Part shown: piece by piece, positions 44,272-55,629 of the stretch
Layout of the letters: each line of letters begins with the position of its first letter
Numbering within the stretch: the stretch's first letter is position 1
Assembly: GCA_963840805.1 (NCBI GenBank)
Contig: CAWJAJ010000016.1
Span: 310,001-374,000, forward strand
Source of the DNA: CADEEN01 sp963840805
Lineage (GTDB): Bacteria > Pseudomonadota > Gammaproteobacteria > Burkholderiales > Burkholderiaceae_C
Direction: 5' to 3'
DNA length: 64,000 nt
Program-made: the position numbers and the translations under genes
The notes under the pieces: model-generated
The model's input: only the letters and a program-made list of their open reading frames with translations
Database searches by the model: none
What the model was told of the DNA's origin: nothing

Positions 44272-45257
44272 GCGGCCTCCTTCATCGACTGTTTGCCGGC
44301 ATGGGCCAGCGCGGCTTCGCGCACCCAGGCGCCGTCTTCCCAGGCCTTGACGCGGGCGGCCAGGCGTTCGCGGTTGCAGGCCCCATCGCCGCCGACGACG
44401 CGCCAGAACTCCGGCCAGTCGATGGCGCCGTGATCCCAGTGCCCGCGCGCGTCGTTCCAGCGCAGCTCGGCGTCGGGCAGCGTCACGCCGAGCACCTTGG
44501 CCTGGTCGACCGCGGCGTCGATGAACTTCTGGCGCAGCGTGTCGTTGGAGACGCGCTTGATGCCCCAGCGCATGCCCTGCGCCGAGTTCGGGCTCTGGTC
44601 GTCGGGCGGGCCGAACATCATCAGGCACGGCCACCACCAGCGGTTCACGGCGTCCTGCACCATCGCCCTCTGCGCATCGGTGCCGTCACGCATCATCACC
44701 AGCAGGCTGTCGAAGCCCTGGCGCTGGTGGAAGCTCTCCTCGCGGCAGATGCGGACCATCGCGCGCGCATACGGCGCATACGAGCAGCGGCAGATCGGCA
44801 CCTGGTTCATGATCGCCGCGCCGTCGACCAGCCAGCCGATGGTGCCGATGTCGGCCCAGGTGAGCGTCGGGTAGTTGAAGATCGAGCTGTACTTGGCGCG
44901 GCCGCCGTGCAGCGCGTCGATCATCTGGTCGCGGCTGGTGCCCAGCGTCTCGGCCGCGGCGTACAGGTACAGGCCGTGGCCGCCTTCGTCCTGCACCTTG
45001 GCCAGCAGGATCGCCTTGCGCTTCAGCGTCGGCGCGCGGGTGATCCAGTTGCCCTCGGGCAGCATGCCGACGATCTCCGAGTGCGCGTGCTGGCTGATCT
45101 GGCGCAGCAGCGTCTTGCGGTAGTCGTCGGGCATCCAGTCCTTGGCCTCGATGAAGTCGCCGGCGTCGATGCGGGCGTCGAAGCGCTGCTGCAGCGCGAC
45201 ATCCTCGAGCGCGGAGCGTTCTTCCTTCGGTGCGGTGTCCATCGCCTGCGTGTACAT
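44268..45257 (-). CDS. paaA: Phenylacetyl-CoA epoxidase catalytic subunit PaaA
   Basis: This 329-residue diiron oxygenase forms the 1,2-epoxide of phenylacetyl-CoA. Motifs include ISQHAHSEIVGMLPEGNW, LLAKVQDEGGHGLYLY (the Glu and Glu-x-x-His ligands) and RICREESFHQRQGF, the second ExxH. Length and residues match the family closely. It follows paaK by 11 bases and overlaps paaB. It is the first gene of the epoxidase block. Confidence 0.97.
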   Translation of the reverse strand: MYTQAMDTAPKEERSALEDVALQQRFDARIDAGDFIEAKDWMPDDYRKTLLRQISQHAHSEIVGMLPEGNWITRAPTLKRKAILLAKVQDEGGHGLYLYAAAETLGTSRDQMIDALHGGRAKYSSIFNYPTLTWADIGTIGWLVDGAAIMNQVPICRCSYAPYARAMVRICREESFHQRQGFDSLLVMMRDGTDAQRAMVQDAVNRWWWPCLMMFGPPDDQSPNSAQGMRWGIKRVSNDTLRQKFIDAAVDQAKVLGVTLPDAELRWNDARGHWDHGAIDWPEFWRVVGGDGACNRERLAARVKAWEDGAWVREAALAHAGKQSMKEAA

Positions 45258-45268
45258 CGCCCGCTCCT

Positions 45269-46576
45269 TCACTTCGGTCGCCGGTCGATCACGCGGCGGG
45301 CCTTGCCGACCAGCGTGCGCTCGATCGAATCCGGCATGCCGACGCTGACCGCGGTGCTGACGCCGATCAGCGACTTGATCTGATGCTGCAGTGCCGCGCC
45401 GATCAGCGCACGGTCGGCGCCGGTGTGCTGCGGCAGCACCTCGCAACGCACCTCCACCTCGTCGAGGTGGCCGTCGCGGGTGACGACCAGCTGGTACTGG
45501 CCCGAGAGCTGGCCCTGCTTGAGCACCAGTTCCTCGATCTGCGTCGGGAACAGGTTGACGCCGCGGATGATCAGCATGTCGTCCGAGCGGCCGACGATCT
45601 TGCCCATGCGGCGCATCGAACGCGCCGTCGGCGGCAGCAGCCGCGTCAGGTCGCGCGTGCGGTAGCGGATCACCGGCAAGGCCTGCTTGGTCAGCGTGGT
45701 GAACACCAGTTCGCCTTCACTGCCTTCGGGCAGGACTTCGCCGGTCTCGGGGTCGACGATCTCCGGATAGAAATGGTCTTCCCAGACCACCGGGCCGTCC
45801 TTGGCCTCGATGCATTCGCAGGCCACGCCCGGGCCCATCACTTCCGACAGGCCGTAGATGTCGACGGCGTCGAGCGCGGCCGACTGCTCGATGTCGGCCC
45901 GCATCGCCTCGGTCCAGGGCTCGGCGCCGAAGATGCCGATCTTCAGCGACGAAGCACGCGGGTCCAGCCCCTGGCGCCGCATCTCCTCGACGATCACCTG
46001 CATGTAGCTCGGCGTGACCATGATGATGTCGGGCTCGAGGTCGGTGATCAGTTGCACCTGCTTCTCGGTCTGCCCGCCCGACATCGGGATCACGGTGCAG
46101 CCCAGCCGTTCGGCGCCGTAGTGCGCGCCCAGCCCGCCGGTGAACAGGCCGTAGCCGTAGGCCACGTGCACGATGTCGCCGGCGCGCCCGCCCGCGGCAC
46201 GGATCGAGCGCGCCATCAGGTGCGCCCAGTTGTCGATGTCGGCCTGCGTGTAGCCGACCACCGTCGGCTTGCCGGTGGTGCCGCTCGATGCGTGCACGCG
46301 CACCACCTGCTGCCGGGGCACCGCGAACATGCCGAACGGATAGTGGTCGCGCAGGTCCTTCTTGGTCGTGAACGGGAACTTCGCCAGGTCGGCGAGCGAC
46401 TGGCAGTCCGACGGGTGCACGCCCTGGGCATCGAAGGCGCGGCGGTAGTGCGGCACATGCTCGTAGGCGTCGGCCAGGGTCTTGCGCAGCCGCTGCAGCT
46501 GCAGCGATTGCAGTTCGTCGCGGCTGGCGCGCTCGATCGGCTCGAGGTCGCCGGGGGCGGGGGTCTTCACCGGCAT
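45269..46576 (-). CDS. paaK: Phenylacetate-CoA ligase
   Basis: This 435-residue ATP-dependent AMP-forming ligase makes phenylacetyl-CoA. The ATP motif is VHASSGTTGKPTVVGYT; other blocks are IFGAEPWTEAMR, DIYGLSEVMGPGVACEC and GRSDDMLIIRGVNLFPTQIE. GGGAG lies 7 bases before ATG 46576. It sits between paaI and paaA in the operon, with 25 and 11 bases on either side. Confidence 0.97.
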   Translation of the reverse strand: MPVKTPAPGDLEPIERASRDELQSLQLQRLRKTLADAYEHVPHYRRAFDAQGVHPSDCQSLADLAKFPFTTKKDLRDHYPFGMFAVPRQQVVRVHASSGTTGKPTVVGYTQADIDNWAHLMARSIRAAGGRAGDIVHVAYGYGLFTGGLGAHYGAERLGCTVIPMSGGQTEKQVQLITDLEPDIIMVTPSYMQVIVEEMRRQGLDPRASSLKIGIFGAEPWTEAMRADIEQSAALDAVDIYGLSEVMGPGVACECIEAKDGPVVWEDHFYPEIVDPETGEVLPEGSEGELVFTTLTKQALPVIRYRTRDLTRLLPPTARSMRRMGKIVGRSDDMLIIRGVNLFPTQIEELVLKQGQLSGQYQLVVTRDGHLDEVEVRCEVLPQHTGADRALIGAALQHQIKSLIGVSTAVSVGMPDSIERTLVGKARRVIDRRPK

Positions 46577-46601
46577 GGTCGTCTCCCGGAAAGTGTGCGC
46601 A

Positions 46602-47036
46602 TCATGGCGGCAGAACAGGCTTGCCCCTGATCGTGTGCGAGCGGCCGCGGAACACCGCCACGCGCTTGCCGTGCTGGTTGGTGACCTCGGTGTCGTACAG
46701 ACCGGTACGTCCGGTCTTGGACACTTCATGGCAGGTGGCGGTGAGCTCATCGCCGAGGTGGCTCGGCGCCATCAGGTCGACCGAGAAGCCCGAGGCCACG
46801 GTCCATTCGTTGTACGAGTTGCAGGCGTAGGCGAAGGCCGAGTCGGCCAGCACCGCGATCAGGCCGCCATGGCAGATGTCGTGGCCATTGAGCATGTCCT
46901 CGCGCACCGTCATCGCGAGCACCGCGCGGCCGGGCGTGACGCTGAGGATCTGGATGCCGAGCGATTTGGACGCGCGATCGTTGGCGAACATGCCCTCGCG
47001 CACGAGGTCGGCTGTCTGTTGCGGTGTCATGGTCAT
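46602..47036 (-). CDS. paaI: Hotdog thioesterase PaaI
   Basis: This 144-residue hotdog-fold thioesterase hydrolyses ring-hydroxylated or stalled phenylacetyl-CoA intermediates, relieving CoA trapping. The hallmark NGHDICHGGLIAVLADSAF with the catalytic Asp is present, as is ASGFSVDLMAPS. ATG 47036 overlaps the paaG stop (ATGA). It is the second gene of the operon. Confidence 0.95.
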   Translation of the reverse strand: MTMTPQQTADLVREGMFANDRASKSLGIQILSVTPGRAVLAMTVREDMLNGHDICHGGLIAVLADSAFAYACNSYNEWTVASGFSVDLMAPSHLGDELTATCHEVSKTGRTGLYDTEVTNQHGKRVAVFRGRSHTIRGKPVLPP

Positions 47037-47830
47037 CGATCGGTGAAGTTCGGTGCTCGCTTGGCAATGAAGGCGGCGATGCCCTCCTGCGCGTCGTGGG
47101 CGCGGCCGAGCGCGCCTTGTCGCTGGCCTTCCATCGACAGCGCCGCGGCGTAGTCGAGGCCGATCGCATCGTCGATCGCGCGCCGGGTTTCGGCCAGAGC
47201 CTTGCTCGGCAGCGCCGCCAACCTTGCAGCCAGCGCCAGCGCACTGCCCATCAGCGCCGCGTCGTCGACGCATTGCCAGATCAGGCCGATGCGCGCCGCC
47301 TCGTCGGCCGGCAGCTTGTCGCCGGTCATCGCCAGACCGAGTGCACGGGCGCGCCCGACCAGCCGCGGCAGCAGCCAGGAGCCGCCGCAATCGGGGATCA
47401 GCGCGATCTTCGCGAAGGCCTGGATGAAGCTCGCCGAGCGCGCCGCCACCACCATGTCGCAGCCGAGCGCGAAGTTGGCGCCGGCGCCGGCCGCCACGCC
47501 GTTGACCGCCGCCACCACCGGCACCGGCATCGAGCGGATGCGCAACGCCAGCGGCTTGTAGCGGCGCTCGACGACGTCGCCGACATCACCGTTCGGACCG
47601 GCAAGCTCCGGGTCGTTCAAGTCCTGCCCGGCGCAGAAGCCGCGGCCGGCGCCGGTGATCACCAGCGCGCGCACCGCCGTGTCGGCGGCCGCGTCGTCGA
47701 GCGCGCTGCGCAGCGCTTCGTGCAGCGCGGCATTGAAGCTGTTCAATGCCGCGGGCCGATTCAGCGTCAGCACGCGCACTGCTCCATCGGTCGCGACCAG
47801 CAGCGGTGATTCGTTTGCGGCAACCGACAT
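47033..47830 (-). CDS. paaG: 2-(1,2-epoxy-1,2-dihydrophenyl)acetyl-CoA isomerase
   Basis: This 265-residue crotonase converts the ring epoxide to the oxepin-CoA. The oxyanion loop GRGFCAGQDL, the NGVAAGAGANFALGCD helix, and FAKIALIPDCGGSW with the catalytic Asp in the PaaG position are visible. It is the first gene of the paa operon. The promoter region with the TetR palindrome lies 35 bases upstream of its ATG. Confidence 0.94.
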   Translation of the reverse strand: MSVAANESPLLVATDGAVRVLTLNRPAALNSFNAALHEALRSALDDAAADTAVRALVITGAGRGFCAGQDLNDPELAGPNGDVGDVVERRYKPLALRIRSMPVPVVAAVNGVAAGAGANFALGCDMVVAARSASFIQAFAKIALIPDCGGSWLLPRLVGRARALGLAMTGDKLPADEAARIGLIWQCVDDAALMGSALALAARLAALPSKALAETRRAIDDAIGLDYAAALSMEGQRQGALGRAHDAQEGIAAFIAKRAPNFTDR

Positions 47831-47864
47831 CGCAGGGGGCCTTTCCGCAGCGCGGCCATTCATT

Positions 47865-47880
47865 GACCGACCGGTCGGTC
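47865..47880. promoter_or_regulatory. TetR/PaaR operator palindrome
   Basis: GACCGACCGGTCGGTC is a perfect 16-bp palindrome in the gap between divergent paaG and paaY. This sequence type is common for TetR repressors. With paaR in the same operon it is the best candidate for its operator, controlling both directions. Confidence 0.65.
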
Positions 47881-47946
47881 GATCTTATGCTGCGCGTCGC
47901 GTTCGACGCAAGACGAGCCCATCCACCCGACCCCCGAGGAATCCCG

Positions 47947-48558
47947 ATGCCCTGCTACGCGATCGACGGCCTCGTGCCGGTGGTGGACCCGACCGCCTTC
48001 GTGCACCCCAGCGCGGTGCTGATCGGCGACGTCTGGGTCGGGCCCGGCTGCTACGTCGGCCCCTGCGCCAGCCTGCGTGGCGACTTCGGCCGCATCGTGC
48101 TGCACGAAGGCGTCAACGTGCAGGACACCTGCGTGCTGCACGGCTTCCCGGGCGCCGACACCGTGGTCGAGGCCGACGGCCACATCGGCCACGGCTCGGT
48201 GCTGCACGGCTGCACCGTGCGGCGCGGCGCGCTGGTCGGCATGAACGCGGTGGTGATGGACGAGGCCGAGGTCGGCGAGCAGGCCATCGTCGCCGCCAGT
48301 GCCTTCGTGCGCGCGGGCCTGAAGATCCCGCCGCGCATGCTGGTGGCCGGCGTGCCGGGCAAGGTGGTGCGCGAGTTGACCGCGCAGGAGATCGCCTGGA
48401 AGCACGAAGGCACCCTCGCCTACCAGGCGCTGGCGCGGCGCTGCCACGCCTCGCTGATCGAGGTCGAGCCGCTCGACCACGCCGACCCGACGCGCCGCCG
48501 CCTGACTGCAGAGGACGTGTCGCCGGGGCTCCAGCCGCTGGTGGCGACCAAGCGCTGA
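47947..48558 (+). CDS. paaY: Gamma-carbonic-anhydrase-like hexapeptide protein PaaY
   Basis: This 203-residue left-handed beta-helix protein of the PaaY family is linked to phenylacetate catabolism as a thioesterase or carbonic-anhydrase-like enzyme. Repeated hexapeptides start FVHPSAVLIGDVWVGPGCYV; the metal-site His residues are expected in CVLHGFPG and GHIGHGSVLHGC. GAGG precedes the ATG. It is divergent from the main operon and probably shares the PaaR palindrome. It ends 3 bases before the convergent SnoaL-like gene. Confidence 0.93.
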   Translation: MPCYAIDGLVPVVDPTAFVHPSAVLIGDVWVGPGCYVGPCASLRGDFGRIVLHEGVNVQDTCVLHGFPGADTVVEADGHIGHGSVLHGCTVRRGALVGMNAVVMDEAEVGEQAIVAASAFVRAGLKIPPRMLVAGVPGKVVRELTAQEIAWKHEGTLAYQALARRCHASLIEVEPLDHADPTRRRLTAEDVSPGLQPLVATKR

Positions 48559-48561
48559 GTG

Positions 48562-49068
48562 TCAGTCGATCCCGTCCTTCTTCATCTCGGCCAGCGCCGT
48601 GCCCTTGTGCGACGTGAAATAGAACATCCGCCAGCGATCGCCCTCGATGCGCCAGCGGCTGACGGACGGCGTGCTCTCGAAGGAACTGGCGTACTTGTCG
48701 CCCTTCTTGGGCAGGATGAGCGCGAAGTGGCGCAGGACCACCGTCGCCGTGCCGTTGGGCATCATCTTTACGCGCGTGATGTCCCACTTGAGGTCCGAGG
48801 TCTTGACCAGGTCGCCGAAGAAGTTGATGACCGCTGGGCGGCCCTTCATGCGCTGGTAGTAGTCGTCGGCCTCGGTGTACCAGATGTCGTCCGTCAGCAG
48901 CGCCGACCACGCCTGGACGTCGTGGCGGTTCCAGGTGGCGACGTAGTGGGCCATGGCCTCTCTCAGCGACGCCTCGGTCGGCGTCGCCTTGCCTTGCGCA
49001 ACAACGCCCGCCTGCACGAGCAGCAACGCGATGGCCACCAGCATGTTCACGGCGCGGCGGGTGTGCAT
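48562..49068 (-). CDS. Exported SnoaL/NTF2-like protein
   Basis: This 168-residue protein has a signal peptide (MHTRRAVNMLVAIALLLVQA, cut near VVAQG). Its NTF2-like domain begins LREAMAHYVATWNRHDVQAW and continues with WYTEADDYYQRMKGR and WRMFYFTSHKG. This superfamily binds small hydrophobic ligands or acts as a polyketide cyclase or isomerase. AGGAGG lies 6 bases before the ATG. It is a single gene, function unknown; it is convergent with paaY. Confidence 0.85.
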   Translation of the reverse strand: MHTRRAVNMLVAIALLLVQAGVVAQGKATPTEASLREAMAHYVATWNRHDVQAWSALLTDDIWYTEADDYYQRMKGRPAVINFFGDLVKTSDLKWDITRVKMMPNGTATVVLRHFALILPKKGDKYASSFESTPSVSRWRIEGDRWRMFYFTSHKGTALAEMKKDGID

Positions 49069-49128
49069 CTTCAGCCTCCTGAAGGGTTCGGCCAAGCACT
49101 CTAGCGCGTTAGCTTGCGCGCCGGTGGA

Positions 49129-49305
49129 TCACCCCCGAGAACTTGGCCCACGAGCCGTCCGCACCGGCCGCCTCACCGAGGCTGAGGCCGCCTTCTGCGG
49201 CACCAGCTTGACCTGCAAGTCGCAGCCCACCGCTTCCGCGTAGCGCTTCAAGGTCGCCAGCGACGGCGCCCTTCACACCAGCGGCAGTCGTTGAACTCGA
49301 CTCAC
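49129..49305 (-). pseudogene. XRE-type antitoxin remnant
   Basis: The minus strand encodes LKRYAEAVGCDLQVKLV, the typical C-terminal helix of HigA/HipB-like antitoxins that follows the recognition helix. Upstream in the same frame, VSRVQRLPLV looks like an end of helix 3 but is broken by a stop at 49273-49275. The N-terminal HTH and the toxin gene are absent. It is best read as the remains of a toxin-antitoxin pair; single-base insertions may have worsened the frame. Confidence 0.5.
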
Positions 49306-49504
49306 CGGCAGGGTCCTGTCCGGCGGGGACTCGGCCTTCCCCGTTTGCACGCGCCGATTGCGCGCCGTGTGCATGCAACTTATCCGCGCTCAACGATGGC
49401 GTGCGGCAGCACTGACCACGCTCAACGATGGCATGCGTGATCAGGAGTAAACGGGGGGAACCTTCTCACCGTACGGGCAGGCGATATTCGAACAGGGGCG
49501 ACGT

Positions 49505-51567
49505 ATGAACTCCTTCATCTACTGGTCCAAGGTTCTCCTGCGGGTAACCGCGATGGCGGTCTTGATGTCGTGTGGCGGTGGCGGAGGCCGGGAAACGGTT
49601 CACGCACCGACGGTGTCCGGGCTGAGCTACTCGCCCACGACGACGTTTCAGGCCGCGGGCGGCCGCGTCGTCGTCGATGCAACGGTCGTCTTCGCGGACA
49701 CCGGCAGTGACGTGACCGCGTTGCGGATCACGAGCAGCGCCGGTACCGACGTGACGGTGCCGACGCCATCCCTGAGCGGGGTGCCGGGCGGCACGAGCGC
49801 GACGACCTTCTCGCTGCCGGCCGACCAGGCCGGCAAGATCTCTTTCGAGATTTGGCTCGTCGACGCTCGCGGCAGCGCCTCGAACCGGCTCTCGGGTAGC
49901 GTCGACATCGTGGCCGCAGCGGGCCCGACACCCGATCACGCACCACTGATATCCAGCTTGAGCTACTCCCCCACCGTGGCAACCCAGGCCGCGAGCGGCA
50001 CCGTCAGCGTCAGCGCGACGGTTGCCTTCGCCGACACGGGTGGGGATGTGAGCGCGATGCGCATCGTGAGCAACGCGGGGACCGACCTCACCGTGCCGAT
50101 GTCTGCCCTCAGCGGATTGAAGAACGGCACGAGCGCGGCGGCTTTCGTGGTTCCGCTCGACACAGCCGGCGAGATCTCGTTCGAGGTCTGGCTCGTGGAT
50201 GGGCGCGGCAGTTCGTCGAATCGGCTCTCGGGCAGCGTCGACGTGGTGGCGGGCGGCCCGGCGCCGGTTCACACGCCGCTCATTTCCGGGCTCAGCTACT
50301 CGCCCTCGACGGCGTCCCAAAGCGCAGGCGGCACCATCGCCGTCAATGCGACGGTCGCCTTCTCCGACACGGGTGGCGACGTGAGCGCGATGCGCATCAT
50401 GAGCAGCGCGGGTACCGCTCTCACCGTGCCCATGCCCTCGCTGAGCGGAATCCAGAACGGTACGGGCGCGACGACGTTCACGCTGCCGGCGGACCAGGTC
50501 GGCAAGATCTCGTTCGTGATCTGGCTCGAGGACGGCTTGGGCAGCGCCTCGAACCAGCTCGCGGGCGTCGTCGACGTGGTGGCGAGCGTGCTAACGGATA
50601 CATGGGTCAAGCTCCCCGCGACACCCCCCGCCGCGCTGTTCGGGGTGACGTGGGACGGGCGGCGCTACGTCGCCGTAGGCGGGGGCGGCACCGTCATGAC
50701 CGCCGACCGATCTCAATGGCTGGACGGTGCAAACCTCCGGTGTCGGCCACACGCTGCGTTCGGTCGCCGCGTCGCCCGCGCGCTCTGGTCGCGGTGGGTG
50801 ACGACAGCGGCGGCGAGGCCGTCGTGATCACTTCCACCGACGGCTCGACGTGGTCGGTGGCGCATCGCGCCGGCGCCTGCCTGGGTGGTTCATGCACGCT
50901 GCCTTCACAACTCTCGAAGGTCATCTGGGCCGGCACGCAATTCGTCGCGGTCGGTCAGGAGCGCATCGTTTCCACCGGCAAGCTCTACGGCTTGGTCCTG
51001 ACCTCTCCCGATGGAACGACATGGACCCAACGTGCGTCCAAGGCCATCGAACTCGGCGAATCGGGGTTCACGAACGAGCGCGACATGACATCCGTCGCAT
51101 GGTCCGGAAGCCGCTTCGTCGCCATCGGTCTGGGCACGGGCCTCGACCCGGCCATGTGGGTGTCGACCGACGCCGAGACCTGGACGGCTGGCTCGATTCC
51201 GCCGGAGCCGGCGGTGGCGCTCTTCCCGTGGAGCGACGTCACCTGGGGCAACGGCCGCTTCGTGGCGGTGGGTGCAGCGCCGGGTTGGTTCCCCCAGGGC
51301 TCATTCCCTCCAGGTGCGCATACCCCGGTATTCACGTCGACCGACGGTATGACCTGGCAGGCCAGTTCGAGCAGCATCCTGCTGCCCCCGATGCGTGCTG
51401 TGACCGCCGGCGCGAACGAGTATCTCGCGGTGGGCGACACGAATCGCGAGTCCTCCGCCAACGGTATCGACTGGACAGTCACCACCGCGTCGGGCTGCGG
51501 CAACGCCGTGCTGTGGGATGGACTGCACTACGTGGCAGTCGGGCAATCGATTTGCAGATCACCATGA
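49505..51567 (+). CDS. Surface lipoprotein with three Ig-like repeats and BNR/propeller repeats (frameshifted)
   Basis: A protein of about 685 residues begins with a lipoprotein signal (AMAVLMSC). Three tandem units of about 110 residues (nt ~49600, ~49935, ~50270) each start with LSYSPT/S and end VDxVA, with a shared core (DTGGDVSAMRI, ISFEVWLVDGRGS). After residue 360 the protein turns to propeller-type repeats (GVTWDGRRYVAVG, VIWAGTQFVAVG, VAWSGSRFVAIG, VTWGNGRFVAVG) with TSTDGSTW, TSPDGTTW and TSTDGMTW. Two single-base insertions near 50712 and 50790 break the frame. It is likely an outer-surface adhesive or binding protein. Confidence 0.8.
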
Positions 51568-51649
51568 TCGGTGCCACGCTGGATCGTCGAGCCCTCGAGA
51601 CCAGATAGAGGGGATGCCGCGCGCCTGACGATCGAAGGCCCTGATCGTC

Positions 51650-54015
51650 TCAGGGCCGCGCCGCGCGCACCGCGTCGATCGCATCGAGCACCGCCTCCGG
51701 CGTGGCCGGCGCGCGCAGCGGCGGATCGACGCGGTGCCCGCCCACCGCCGACACCGCATCGCGGATCGCGAGCAGTGCCGAGAACGGCAGCAGCAGCGGC
51801 GGCTCGCCGACGGCCTTGCTGCGGTGGATGGTGTCGGCCGGGTTCGGCGCTTCGTAACAGCGCGGTGACGAAGCGCGCCGGCGCGTCGTTGGCGGTCGGG
51901 ATCTTGTAGGTGCTCGGTGCATGCGTCAGCAGCGCGCCGGTCTTCGGGTGCCAGACCAGCTCTTCCATCGTCAGCCAGCCGTAGCCCTGGACGTAGGCGC
52001 CTTCGACCTGGCCGATGTCGATGGCCGGGATTCAGGCTGGTGCCGACGTCGTGCAGCAGGTCGGCCGCCAGCAGCTTGTGCTCGCCGGTCAGCGTGTCGA
52101 CGATCACCTCGCTCACCGCCGCGCCGTAGGCGAAGTAGAAGAAGGGCTTGCCGGTCATCGTGGCGCGGTCCCACGCAGAGGCCGGGCGTGGCGTAGAAGC
52201 CGTCGCTCCACAGCTGCACGCGGGCCACGTAGGCGGCCTGCACCAGTTCGGCGAAGGGCATGTCGCGGCGGCCGCCGAACTTCTCGTCGGCGAAGGCGTC
52301 CAGCCGCGCGCGGATCTTGCGCGCGGCGTCCTGCGCGGCCTTGCCGTTCAGGTCGGCGCCGGTCGAGGCGGCGGTGGCCGAGGTGTTGGCCACCTTCTGC
52401 GTGTCGGTGGCGGTGCAGCGCACGGCAGACAGCGGAATGCGCAGCTCGTGCGCCACCACCTGCGCCACCTTGGTGTTCACGCCCTGGCCCATCTCGGTGC
52501 CGCCGTGGTTCACCAGCACCGAGCCGTCGGTGTACACGTGCACCAGCGCGCCGGCCTGGTTGTAGTGGTTGACGTTGAACGAGATGCCGAACTTGACGGG
52601 GGTGAAGGCGATGCCGCGTTTGAGCACCGGGCTCGTTGCGTTGAAGGCCGCGATCTCGGCGCGGCGCTCGCGGTAGCGGCTGGTCTTCAGCAGCTGCGCG
52701 GTCAGCGGCTCGAGGATGTTGTCTTCCACCGTCTGCAGGTAGGGCGTGACGTTGTTGGAGGTGATGCCGTAGTAGTTGGCGCGCCGCACGTCGAGCGGGT
52801 CCTTGCCCAGTCTTCGCGCGATGCTGTCGAGAATGAACTCGATGGCGATCGCGCCCTGCGGCCCGCCGAAGCCGCGGAAGGCCGTGTTGCTCTGCGTGTT
52901 GGTGCGTGCGCAGTAGCCGTGCATCGCCACGTGCGGCAGCCAGTAGGCGTTGTCGAAGTGGCAGATCGCGCGCGTCATCACCGGCGGGCTCAGGTCGGCG
53001 CTGAAGCCGGCGTTGGCGATCAGGTCGATCTCGACACCGAGCACGCGGCCGGCGTCGTCGTAGCCGACCTCGTAGTCGAACTCGAAGCCGTGGCGGCGGC
53101 CGGTGACCATGAAGTCGTCGTCGCGGTCCAGGCGCAGCTTGACCGGGCGGTTCAGCGCCTTCGCCGCCAGCGCGGCCACGCAGGCCGGCAGCGCCGACTG
53201 CGATTCCTTGCCGCCGAATCCGCCGCCCATGCGGCGGCACTGCACCTGCACCTGATTCGCGTGCAGGCCGAGCGCATGCGCCACCAGGTGCTGCATCTCG
53301 CTCGGGATGCTGGGTGGAGCAATGCAGCAGCAGGCCGTCGTCTTCCAGCGGCACGGCGTAGCTGATCTGGCCCTCCAGGTAGAACTGCTCCTGGCCGCCG
53401 ACCGACAGGCTGTCCTTGAAGCGGTGCGGCGCGGCGTCGAGGGCGGCGCGCGCGTCGCCGCGGGCCAGGTGCATCGGCGGCACCACGTAGCGCTGCGCGG
53501 CATGCGCCTCGCGCGCGGTGAGCAGCGCGGGCAGCGGCTCGATCGATGCGAACTCCTTCGCGCGCGCGGCCACGCGGCGCGCCACGCGGCGGTCTTCGGC
53601 GATCACGACGAACATCGGCTGGCCGAGGTAGTGAACCTCGCCCTCGGCCAGGATCGGGTCGTCGCCCTTGACGATCGGCGCGCAGTCGTTGGCGCCGGGG
53701 ATGTCGGCGGCGCTGAACACCGCCACCACGCCGGGCTCGGCGCGCAGGCGCGCGAGGTCGATCGCGAGCCAGCTTGCCGTGCGCCACCGGCGAGAGGCCG
53801 AGCGCGGCGTGCAGCGTGCCGGCGAGTTCGCGGATGTCGTCGATGTAGGTGGCCTCGCCGGCCACGTGCAGGTGCGCCGATTCGTGTGGGCGGCTGATGC
53901 CGACGCCCCCCTCACCCCGGCCCTCTCCCCCGCGTACGGGGGCGAGGGAGGCGTTGCCGACCCTCTCCCGCGTGCGGGAGAGGGTCGGGGTGAGGGCGAT
54001 GGCGTTGCGATTCAT
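51650..54015 (-). CDS. xdhB: Xanthine dehydrogenase molybdopterin subunit (several frameshifts)
   Basis: Read across frames this is a complete XdhB of about 785 residues, which holds the molybdopterin and oxidises hypoxanthine/xanthine. Motifs include MGGGFGGKESQ, AFRGFGGPQGAI, TEMGQGVNTKVAQ and the catalytic Glu in KAVGEPPLLLPF. Five one-base insertions are visible, near 53776, 53305, 52176, 52028 and 51860; the sequence on both sides of each is normal. The first 25 codons are a palindromic repeat (53908-53996) read in frame. The start at 54015 lies one base after the xdhA stop. No xdhC follows in the window. Confidence 0.9.
53908..53996. repeat. REP-like palindromic element in the 5' coding region of xdhB
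   Basis: Outer arms CCCTCACCCC (53909-53918) and GGGGTGAGGG (53987-53996) are perfect complements. Inside is a 14-bp hairpin whose arm begins CGACCCTCTCCCGC (53958-53987) and a second one around CCCCCGCGTACGGGGG. Elements of this CCCTCACCCC...GGGAGAGGG type are dispersed intergenically in many proteobacteria. Here it supplies the codons after the xdhB start. Confidence 0.7.
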
Positions 54016-54016
54016 C

Positions 54017-55598
<1,582 letters not shown>

Positions 55599-55629
55599 AC
55601 CCGAACGATACGCCGCAGCGCTCGCTTGT

